A stretch of DNA of 64,000 bases from Phymatolithon calcareum (taxonomy: Eukaryota > Rhodophyta > Florideophyceae > Hapalidiales). The translations under genes and the position numbers were made by a program. The first letter of the stretch is position 1. Every line of letters starts with the position of its first letter. The notes under the pieces were generated by a model. The model was not told the origin of the DNA, did no database searches, and worked only from the letters and a program-made list of their open reading frames with translations. Location: assembly GCA_977006965.1 (NCBI GenBank), contig OZ345367.1, positions 310,001 to 374,000 of the forward strand, in the 5' to 3' direction. Shown here piece after piece: positions 52,886-61,580 of the stretch.

Positions 52886-53612
52886 TGTTTGTTTCTTTAT
52901 TTAAGGTTATTCGAATTACACAAAGTGTACATTATTCAACATCTACGGGCCCTCTAAAATGCTCCTGATATGGATCCATTCCTGGTACTTGCGTATCTGC
53001 TTCGCGCTAGTACTGCTGCACACCACTCCACGGCGACATCCGTGTGCCCTTTGCGGAACGTTAATTCAATTCTTGCTTGTGACAGAACTCGCACCGGCGA
53101 CCTCAACATTCCTGCCTGTATCATACCGAAATATGCGCACAGGTGCGCGGAGGCAGTTTTACCACTATACCACAGGTACACAGGCAACTGGCGGTTCAGT
53201 ACGCTTTTGGAAGATTTCCCCAAGTGTCTACCACACTGATGGCAGATAGATTCGGAAACAAGGTCAGACAGCACATGGAGACCCTGGATCGCAACTTGTC
53301 AGCCTATGAACTCAAGGAAGACGACAGAGCGGCAACTGAGAAGGCATTAGATGACCTTTTGCTCTTCAGCAAAAGCATCATCGAGAGTATGCAACATGAA
53401 GAAGACCTGTACTGAAAGAAGAAGCGACGCCTCGAAACTGCTACGAAGAGCAATCAATACAACCGAACACATGCTAGGGTCTCAGATATAATGCCAGACA
53501 TAAGAGTAGAGCCGCCCTAGCGAGGGCAACACCTGAGGAAGCCCTGCCCGTATATTCGTATGACTGCGGGGCTTTAGAAAAATTGCAATAAAAAACTATA
53601 CCACGGGTGAAT
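52886..53612 (-). mobile_element. tRNA-derived SINE copy 1, inserted in the LINE tail
   Basis: 12-bp target duplication GCTTCCTCAGTT at 52,874-52,885 and 53,613-53,624. The minus strand begins near ACCCGTGGTATAGTGGTAAAAC, an A-box-like tRNA head, then a mutated B box (GGTGCGAGTTC). The body ends in AAATAAAGAAACAAACAAAC. The SINE head is itself split by the LINE-A copy at 53,178-53,594. Confidence 0.8.
53178..53594 (+). mobile_element. Innermost LINE-A copy, inserted in the SINE head
   Basis: Flanked by ACTATACCAC(A/G)GGT at 53,164-53,177 and 53,595-53,608 (one mismatch). Encodes FGRFPQVSTTLMADRFG, then QHMETLDRNLSAYEL, then TEKALDDLLLFSKSIIESM and a stop at about 53,415. The 3' UTR has GAGGAAGCCCTGCCCG / TGCGGGGCTT, which can pair, and a tail GCAATAAAAAA. 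Confidence 0.85.
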
Positions 53613-53866
53613 GCTTCCTCAGTTGCTACCTTATGGAATCTAACAATGTACGAACTGGACTCAGGAGAAATGCTATGAACGGAAAAGGCATTAGACCCAT
53701 ACTACTCTACAGCGTCACTATAATTGACAATATGGAAAACGACGAGTCCCTGTATTAGGGACCAGGCGATATACTAGAATGAACAAGTTACGAAAAGCTG
53801 CTCCTGTACAGTCTTAGGAGTGATATTGAGGGCTTTCAAATAAACAAATTAACAGTTGCAAAAAAG

Positions 53867-53949
53867 TGAAAAATATGGAGTCCCGTGCTCGTGTCCCACT
53901 TGCAATAATGACAACTCTTACTACTGAAAGCCCCGGAAGTGGGTATGTT
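53867..53949. other. Short spacer in the retroelement cluster
   Basis: Nothing recognised. Confidence 0.3.
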
Positions 53950-54212
53950 TATTGTAGAACCTCGAGCGACACTATCGTTACTCAACATCTAGGGGGCCTC
54001 TAAATCTTCCCGAACTTGATCTCATTCTAGGTACTTGCGTAACTGCTTCTCACGAGTTCTGAGACATACCACTACACGGCGACATCCGTGTGCCCTTCGC
54101 GGAACGTAATTCAATTCTTGGTTGTGACAGGACTCGAACCGGCGACCGTAACTATCATACCGAAATGTGGGCACACGTGCGTAGAGGCAGTTTTACCGCT
54201 ATAGCACAGGTG
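53950..54212 (-). mobile_element. tRNA-derived SINE copy 2
   Basis: The minus-strand head is GTGCTATAGCGGTAAAACTGCC (complement of 54,187-54,208, covering the A box) and a perfect B box GGTTCGAGTCC at 54,130-54,140. The body shares TTCCGC(A/G)AAGGGCACACGGAT and CTAGATGTTGAGTA with the other copies. Tail CAATAAAC. Confidence 0.8.
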
Positions 54213-54221
54213 GATGGTTAT

Positions 54222-54440
54222 GGATATGCTTTCATGCACTTTGGAGAGCTCGGGCGAAAAGGAGAAATTGCTGACAAGATGCTCTTGTATTTGCGCAATT
54301 GCTAAGCAGTTTCAGCGAGAGTCCCGGTGGTGGATATGCTTCCATGCGCTTTGGCGAACCCCGGCGAAAAGGAGAAATTGCTCATAAGGTGCTCTTGAAT
54401 TTGCGCAATTGAAAAACGGTTTCAGCGAGCCTTTGCGAGT
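54222..54440. repeat. 110-bp tandem duplication
   Basis: GGATATGCTT(T/C)CATGC at 54,222 and 54,332; the following CGAAAAGGAGAAATTGCT and TTTGCGCAATTG also repeat at the same spacing. Confidence 0.8.
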
Positions 54441-54444
54441 TTCG

Positions 54445-54562
54445 CGAGTACCGAGAATGAATCCAGTCCAGGAGCATCTTAGAGGCCCCTTAGATGTTGA
54501 GTATCGTACACTATGTGTAGCTCAGATATCCTGCCATGAAAGAAGAAAGAAAGAATAACGGT
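54445..54562 (+). mobile_element. SINE copy 3, 3' part only
   Basis: Shares GGAGCATCTTAGAGGCCCC and TTAGATGTTGAGTA with copies 1 and 2, in plus orientation, and ends in (GAAA)n. No tRNA head. Confidence 0.7.
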
Positions 54563-56008
54563 ATCTGGGTGTCCTTCATTTCAACGCTTCGCACGTACAC
54601 AACTGGAGAAAAAACCTCGTAATTTCGTCACTGAAGCAGATTTGACAACAGTGCCGAGGCAGTCTATAATCATGCCAGTCTCTTTGCGAGAAATAAAGTG
54701 ATCGGGAGTAGAAAAAGGACAGGCTTGCTCTTTGTCATCTGGGCAGAGTGCGTTTCGGCTGAATCTGTAATGCTACCTTCCACTAGGGCAAGCAACCAGC
54801 CACCACACATCCCGTCATTGAACTCTAGCCTCTGCAGACTGTAAATTTTGCATCTAACGCCGTGTACTTGTCCCTGCAACTATAGAGATAGTCGTAGAAC
54901 GCTCAGGAGCGTCCAGAGGGAAGAAGAGGGTACACACACGGAACTGATGTACACCGTGTTGACGGCGCTTCGTGGGTGCTCCGTCGCTGATTTTAGCGCC
55001 GGTCGCTGAGACAGATTTTCCGAGAGCCTTACAAAAGTATACTGTACATAGAAGATGATATTTTATTATACTGATACCGACGCATCTGCAGATGCTTGGG
55101 GCAACACTTCTGACGAGCCACACGGACTCAGTCGGGTCCCAAAGGATCCATTTCAACGAGAGCTGGAGGATGAGCATCAGGGGTACCATGCAATATATTT
55201 GTACTGCAATATATTGCAATATGTAATATCAATACTGTATTGCAGATCCGTCTAGTATTACAGTACGTACTGCTGCTAGGACAGGTATTTCAATCCTTAT
55301 TGCGAGCGGTGCGGCACGCGATAAGCTGAGGGCTGGCATTGAACGTGGCGCAGTCCGCTCGCTCCAGGATCGACTGATTAAAACAAATCACAGATTCACC
55401 TGTTGGTCGAGGATTTAAGTAGCCATGCTGGCTCGGAAGACTGCCAGACGGCTGAGACGACAGAATGTGTATTTCAATCTATATTCTGGATGTATTGGAT
55501 AGAGCGTTCGACAAAAGTACTTATTGCATATTTCTCCTCTTCCAATAGTGCGCAATTATATTGGTGGGAGCCCTGGTAAGCACTAAAAAGGAGCATTCTT
55601 GCGATGAATTCTTTCTAGTACATTGGGAATGCTATCTTCTCTTTATGAAGCACTGGATTCCACATTGACGGGCAGGATAGTAGTTTGACTTTGGAGTAGG
55701 TATACCGGTGGCACTTCTGAGGGCAGCTCCCAATATCAACGAATTTTCTTCTAAGTCTTCAGTGATACACCTCTCTGTCATCACAGAAAGAGAAACATGA
55801 CCTATGACTTCCTTTCCAAGGCATTCACGGATAATAACGCTTGTGTTACTTTGTTAATTTCCGAATGTTTTAACAATATGCTTCCAGCACAAACCAGTCT
55901 TCGCAAACACTTCGATCTAAATTTCTGGCAATGTAGGGAGACCGCTTTGAATCGAAGCGGAAAAGGAAAATTCCATGCGACAAGACAAGAGAATTGCCAG
56001 CAATCCTC
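54563..56008. other. Spacer, no gene seen
   Basis: Contains the second copy of the ~100-bp dispersed repeat (55,075-55,175) and an AT-rich CAATATATTGCAATATG stretch near 55,208, with TACTGTA words at about 55,034 and 55,231. Confidence 0.4.
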
Positions 56009-56305
56009 AAGTTCCCAAGGTGAAGCACAGGCACCTCACGCTGCAGTATGCCAGTGGCAGATTCCCACAGGTGTCAACAACAAGTATGGCTGAAGAATTC
56101 GGCACCAGAGCCAGGGAGCATATGGAGACCCTTGAACGCACGCTAGCAGGGTACGACCTCGAAGGAGAAAAAAGACTGGAAGCAGAAAAGGCCCTAGATG
56201 ATCTCTTACTATTTAGCAAGACACTCATAGAACGCATGGAGCACGAAGAAGGCCTGTATTGATTCGCAGAAGGCAGGGCAAAAAAGCAGTTGAGTCCAAG
56301 AACCC
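56009..56305 (+). mobile_element. LINE-A copy, 3'-broken
   Basis: Starts GTTCCCAAGGTGAAGCAC, the same point as the 29.74-kb copy, and encodes YASGRFPQVSTTSMAEEFG through AEKALDDLLLFSKTLIERM to a stop at 56,260-56,262. The 3' UTR matches to about 56,305 and is then lost. Confidence 0.8.
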
Positions 56306-56787
56306 ATGGGACTGTGTTATGTCTGTACCAGATGCGAACATTTTGGCACATCATGCCAACGCCCTGCGCCCGATTGTGTCGGCGACAGAGCATAGTTTGT
56401 GGTTGACCGTTGACATGTATTGCTGGGTGGAAGACCAGTCTCTCACCAAAAACGCCTGCTGCTGCAGGTACCTCTCATTTACCAAAGTGAGCCAACAGTT
56501 TTGCATCCGCGCCCTGTATTCAGTGGGGGTGCAGTCGAAGATGCAAGCGTCTGTTGCGCCGTGTGGACATAACGAATACGAGCAACGCACCAAAATGGCA
56601 GTCGTTAAAGCGACCATCTCCTGCGTGCACTCCTCTCGTACATAGACCAGTCCTCCCGCAATCCCAGCCATCCCCAGGTTTGCAAAGGCGCGACATCCAC
56701 AGCTGGCCAGAAAATACGCAAGCGGAAGGTTCCATCACGTGAGCACAATGTTAATATCGGATAAATTCAGGACGGCTGCCGAACGTC
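56306..56787. other. Spacer, no gene seen
   Basis: Frames of about 105-130 codons on opposite strands overlap; neither has recognisable motifs. Confidence 0.35.
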
Positions 56788-56950
56788 ACCTAGAGATCTT
56801 ACGCAAGAACCCAGCAGAGTATGAACTTGACCCTAAAGAAATGTTAAGAACGGAGAAGGCTCTACACTCAATACTACTCTACAGCGTAAGCAAAATTAAC
56901 TATTAGGGAAGCTGTGACATACTAGTATGATCATGTAACGAAAAGACGTT
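56788..56950 (+). mobile_element. LINE-A-like relic (second subfamily)
   Basis: Reads ERHLEILRKNPAEYEL, then RTEKALHSILLYSVSKINY and a stop; aligns with the outer relic of the 53-kb nest rather than with the 29.74-kb type. Confidence 0.7.
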
Positions 56951-57929
56951 CCCTGTTGAACTATCGTGGTCGGTAAGTTATTCGGCACTAGTTTCGCCAA
57001 TTGTGGCGTGCTTGAGACGGTCGGTCCGATCAGCGGTGCCTTTTTTACTATCGGATTCTCCAGCCAACTGGCTGGGGGTTGCTTATCACACCCCAGGGAT
57101 GTCGACACTATCTTAAAACTTTCAGATCTAGCAGCTACCGCGATACGCTCCTGCGAGTCAGTGACCCTACTTGACGAGCTCTTGGTGCGTCCCTATGATT
57201 TTTTCGACTGTCGGGTTCTTCCGTTATTACGAGATGACACTTGCATGGTCTCCTGACGTAGTCGTTCTAGTGGATTGCCCCTCGGTCGTGCGCTGCCAGT
57301 GTCTTCCTTAGCCTTCTTGTTTCTCTATTGACCTAGGCCAAATTTGCGAGCCACTGTCTTCTGTTCGAGACCAAGAGACAAACACGATTTCAGATTGCCA
57401 ATGAGATGGCACATCCCACACAATCTGAGGAGTGCATCTGAGGGCTTCAGTTGTTTTGAAAAAAGTCCTCCTGAAAGGCTGTATAACTGTGAGGCATGCT
57501 GTCGGCAATTGGGAGAGCGTAGCACATTTGAGTTCATTCTGAGGAGAAAGCAAGTGTATGATCCAACTCTTCTTGCTCCTGCTCGACAAGCGCCATATCT
57601 CCACAGCGCATTCTAGAATAACATTCAATTATTTATGCACTCGCGAAATGTCCAATTTCTCTGAACATTAACGGCAAGCCGCAGATGACCCTGCATCTTT
57701 CGATTGAGGTCTCGCCGCCATGTTCGAATGAAACGTAATGCAGAATGGGAAGTGGTACTGTTGACACAAAAGTTGCGCCAAACTTGTAGGGATGTCGTCA
57801 ACGCAAAGAACATGGCGAAACAGAGGCTTTGTTTGCTGGAGTTCCACAGAGATTGTGTGTTGTCAAACTTATTACACACTTTGAATCTTTCTTTATTGCG
57901 GAAAGATCCTCGCACGGAAGGTGAGCTCC
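56951..57929. other. Spacer with unassigned open frames
   Basis: A plus-strand frame at about 56,966-57,256 (no ATG near its start) has protein-like composition (GGCLSHPRDVDTILKLSDLA) and could be an exon or relic. Nothing is recognised. Confidence 0.3.
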
Positions 57930-58560
57930 TAAAGCAGTTCTGAAACAGCTTCTCATTGTTTAGAAATTTGAGTATAACTAGGGGACTCGCACGGGATATT
58001 ACGCACTCTACCAATAAACTTCCGTCTGGAGACGGAACGTCCACGACACCTTAAAATCAGGTGCTCGGCAGTTTCCTTGCAACCAGAGTTACAGGTTTTA
58101 CACATTGGGTCGCACGACGTTGTGTCTCCATGCCTAAGCACGACCACCAAGGGGGTACAGTCTCCAATCAGTTGGTGTAAGATCGCCTCTGTCAGTCTGT
58201 CCGATACGGGCAGCTCTCGGGGCTGTGTCGGAGTGGCGACAGGTTCGGCTCGTAAAGACGTCCTAATGATTGATCTCACTGCCTCGAGTGTCAGAGGAAC
58301 CGTCTGATGATCCAATAGGCCTGATTCGCAAATAGCCGTTTTTGCAAATTCGTCGACAGCTTCATGTTTTGGAATTCCGAAGTGACTTGGTATCCACTCA
58401 GCGAAAATCTCCGCGGACATCAGTTGCACCCTAAGGCCCCAAAGTTTCCTTTTCATTTCCCCATATCTTCGCGGCTGTCCGTTAATCGCATCGATGCAGC
58501 TCCTGCTGTCTGTTTTTTGAGCAGCTTTGGGCAATCAAGATCTTGACCTCTTCCCGTTCG
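57930..58560 (-). pseudogene. LINE-B reverse transcriptase C-terminus with RNase H, frameshifted
   Basis: The minus strand reads DSRSCIDAING and AEWIPSHFGIPKHEAVDEFAK, the WxPxHxGIxxNExxDxxAK motif of LINE RNase H. It continues with VPLTLEAVRSIIRT and the cysteine cluster CKTCNSGCKETAEHLILRC, as in the 31-kb copy. The frame ends early (stop at 57,953), and the expected ending LVILKFLNNEKLF is in the next frame, so there is a frameshift near 58,000. Confidence 0.82.
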
Positions 58561-60010
58561 AAGATGTAGAGAAGGGCGGTCTTTCATTACCATTTGCATC
58601 TATTGAAGTTCACAGCACAGAAATAAAACCCAATTAAATTTTGATTACAATTTGTATTTCTGTAGCCCTGCGTGCTACTTTACTTCTACTGAATGTCTTT
58701 CGCGAAATCCAGCGACTGTTTTTGTTTCCCCAGATTTCTTCTTTTTTGATCTATGCTCAATAAGAGTCCTTTCAGTCTTTCATTATTACAATTTATCCCT
58801 GGTACTCTCCGTCCATTGCGAGACATTGCGGAAAAATTAGAAAAGAGTATTTGGTCAAGGCATGGCTAACACATTCTAGCGTATCCACATTATACATGAT
58901 GTATCTATCCTAGTTGCATTTTGATCTGTGCATATCACCATCAAAATCATCATTTCATCATGTTCTATCGCAGAAATTTGCAAGCAGATCTAAGAGATTC
59001 ACAGCTCCTTATCGCACTCTTGTAATTCTAAATATAAAAGGTTTGATACCATAAAACATTAACACGGCGGTTGTTTTCTTGGTAGTATCAGTGAAATGCG
59101 AGCACATTGAACACACTTGGGAAGCGATTGTGCTTCCACTGGAGCTGCAGACATTTTCTAAAACAAAGGACTCTTAAAAGAGTCCTTTGTTTCAGAAAAT
59201 GAAGTCTTAAAAAAAGAGTACTTTATTACACTCCGCCCATCTCGAGATATTCCAGAAATAGTTGAAAACAGTCAGTCACAAGGCTAACACCTGCCAGGAC
59301 ATGCCCCCAACACATTTTGATCTGTGCTTTCAGTGTTCACAATCTCTTTTCTTGCACTTTATGCACCGTGGTCGAGCGCAAATATTGAAGGACATCTATG
59401 TTCCAATTTGAACTAATGTTTGAGCTTTATTCTTCAAGTTTTACAAGTTGAAAGATTTGATAGGGAACAGCTTCATACTTGCAGCTGTTTTCTTGGCGGT
59501 ACTGTATCAACGATTTGCAGGCTGTTCGAGCTCATTTCGGAAGCTGATGTGCTTCCACTGGTGTTCAAGAGATGCTAAGAGTAATCTTCAATCGAGCAAA
59601 ACTACAGTCTTTCTTCGGTGATGTGCTTCCACCGAAACTGCACAGATTCTAAGTGGCCCGTTCAGTGAGCAGGCGTATCCTGCTGCAATCTTGCTGAAAA
59701 CTGTCCGCCCATCCTAAGGCAGTGTACATGATGTACATTATTCAAGAAAAAGCACTCAGTCAGCCACACGCCTAATACGTTGAGTGACTGAATGCGTTCC
59801 TATACATCCTCCTGATACATTTTGATATAGTAGATAAGTCAATATCATTTTCAGTGGTGCTCACATTCCCGTTTCTTGCACTGTTCGTCGATCGACGAAA
59901 ACGTGAAGCGTAAATAAAATTCATGATAAACCATCTTTCATACGGGTCACAACATTTAGACTTTTTCAAGAAAAGTTTAAACTTTATACAAACTCTTATC
60001 TTTTTCAAAA
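58561..60010. repeat. Degenerate AT-rich tandem array, three ~400-500-bp units
   Basis: CATTTTGATCTGTGC occurs at about 58,917 and 59,316, and CATTTTGATATAGTA at about 59,818. Each is preceded by CTAACAC or CTAATACG, and units 1 and 2 are followed by TTTTCTTGG and a GTGCTTCCACTGG. A partial unit starts near 58,660. No gene. Confidence 0.6.
59152..59201. repeat. 50-bp near-perfect palindrome
   Basis: 24-bp arms (59,152-59,175 and 59,178-59,201; core AAACAAAGGACTCTT) with a 2-bp centre and one mismatch. It lies inside the tandem array. Confidence 0.9.
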
Positions 60011-61043
60011 GTATTTTAGTAACCGCTGCTGACTGAAACCATCAACGAATCAACAGTAAAGGTAGCTGTTACCAGGGAACATTCCCCTGCTGTTACCTTT
60101 GTTTTTTTGCTTACACGGTTAGCTCATTTCGACCGTGCATGCACGTCTCCTTGAGAAAAGGGAGACAGGATTTTGCGCCCAACGTAGCCAGGAACCCTAA
60201 ATAGAATCCAGAATCTCCCTTCGTCTGCAATACGCACTAGTTTCTATTGGCGACGGTACTGCGCGATATAGTAAAAAATTAGCGGAATATCACTAGTAGA
60301 GCGTGTTGTGGCAACGGGTTGTAGAAAGTTTTCAGTTAGCAACTGGGACAAAGTGCGATCGCTACGCATAAGAATAGAGGTGATACTCAGGCATTGAGTG
60401 TGTCGCTGATAGAAGTTATGCTTCAAATAAACATGAACAGTGCACGACACACTATGTTCAAAAATGTCATTTCGAATATACTTTTCGAATGACACTTGAA
60501 CTTTTCCAGGTGCCTCTGTCCCGGGACTCAGAGCAACGGATTCCGGCCCGGACACGAACTGCAAGCAGACTTCTGGAACCTCAACCTTATCTCTAAGTCA
60601 ATAGATTTTACTGAAAGTCTACCACCTTGAAATGATTGACGTTCATATCGGCAGCAAAATGCAACCATGTCGAGGGGAGCGCGGTGCATCATGCTTGCCC
60701 GTTAGTAAATTCTGTACATAACAAATTCGGCCCCTGTTCCGGCCGTCCTCTCGTAATGGCGTGGGTGAAGAATCTGTGAACTGTGCAAGCAGATGATAAT
60801 CATGCCGCAGTGGCATGTTCCACGCATCGCGAGTTATTATTTGAATCTTTTAGATTTTTCTGAAGTCATAAATTATGACGATCTCACTTTTCTTTCCCCC
60901 CACACACACCAACGATACACGGCGCACTACTATATGCCTGCGTTGAAATGAGCGCCGTGGACGTATGACACAATTTTGACGCCGCAGCTTTACGCGCCGT
61001 GGACAGAAAGGTACAGCGCACTGCGCCGGCCGTTCTGTACAGG
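60011..61043. other. Spacer, no gene seen
   Basis: No gene; a 106-codon minus-strand frame at 60,244-60,564 is unassigned. A CCCCCCCACACACACACC run lies near 60,896. Confidence 0.4.
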
Positions 61044-61050
61044 TATATAA
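61044..61050 (+). promoter_or_regulatory. TATA box candidate of S8
   Basis: TATATAA, 165 bp before the S8 ATG, the clearest TATA element in the window. It stands in GC-rich surroundings (CCGGCCGTTCTGTACAGG upstream). Confidence 0.55.
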
Positions 61051-61214
61051 CCTCGGCCTGGTACTGTTCCACCGGACGACATCAATTCGGACACACTCAA
61101 AGCCTTCTCATCGCACTCGCTGGCAGCATTTCTTTGCCGCATCGCTCAAGCCGACCCGGTCCATCCTGTCGCCAACACTAACTGATCGGTGTCGCTGAGC
61201 AGGTGGACGACCAA

Positions 61215-61580
61215 ATGTGCTCCAATTGTACGAACTCCCCCGCCCCTTCCCGCATGCTGTCGACGGAAGCTATGCGCATTCTGCGCACGCCATGTCGTAC
61301 GCCGCGGCCTGCCGCGGCGGCCGCGGAAACACCTCAGGAAGAGAGAAAGCTCCTTTCGCGACCGGGAGCGTCGGCCCCGATTGCCATTCCGAATGCCGCG
61401 TCGCGTGCATGGGACAGCTCGTGTGCGATGCCGCTAGAAGGGTTATACTCCATAGATCAGCACAACTGGGATACCGAACAGGGGGTGCTGGGCAAGTGGG
61501 CGTCAGGTGTCGGTGTGGGCGCAATGTCGGAATCGATATTTGAACCTTGTTCTCCGCCCCGTCGCAAGTTTTACTGCTAA
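61215..61580 (+). CDS. RTP-SPPGRK family protein S8 (dispersed member)
   Basis: 121 residues from ATG 61,215 (the frame opens four codons earlier at a GTG). Motifs: MCSNCTN, STEAMRILRTP, an Ala/Pro stretch, LLSRPGASAPIAIPNAASRA, MPLEGLYSIDQHNWDTEQG, VLGKWASGVGVG, FEPCSPPRRKFYC. The Cys-x-x-Cys start and HNWDTE core pair it with S7. Intact frame with a plausible TATA box upstream. Function unknown. Confidence 0.75.
   Translation: MCSNCTNSPAPSRMLSTEAMRILRTPCRTPRPAAAAAETPQEERKLLSRPGASAPIAIPNAASRAWDSSCAMPLEGLYSIDQHNWDTEQGVLGKWASGVGVGAMSESIFEPCSPPRRKFYC

Larger units (their letters stand above)
52815..53635 (-). mobile_element. LINE-A 3' end inserted in the older relic
   Basis: The minus strand reads AAGGTAGC, AACTGAGGAAGC, (SINE), CTGGCCCGTATATTCGC, GAGGCTTTTAAATAAAG and an A-run at 52,815-52,823. 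Removing the SINE restores a contiguous LINE-A 3' UTR. Confidence 0.82.
52775..53866 (+). mobile_element. Outermost LINE-A-like relic of a four-layer nest
   Basis: The left part (52,775-52,814, ERHLETVRKNLT) and right part (53,636-53,866, PILLYSVTIIDNMENDESLY with stop, then GAGGGCTTTCAAATAAAC and A-rich tail) join into one copy that aligns with 56,788-56,950. They are separated by a minus-strand LINE insertion with a 12-bp duplication GAA(C/T)CTAACAAT at 52,803-52,814 and 53,636-53,647. Confidence 0.8.

Noticed and set aside
57308-57628. Overlapping 90-106-codon frames on both strands
   Set aside because: No motif separates one strand from the other; could be a relic, but unsupported.
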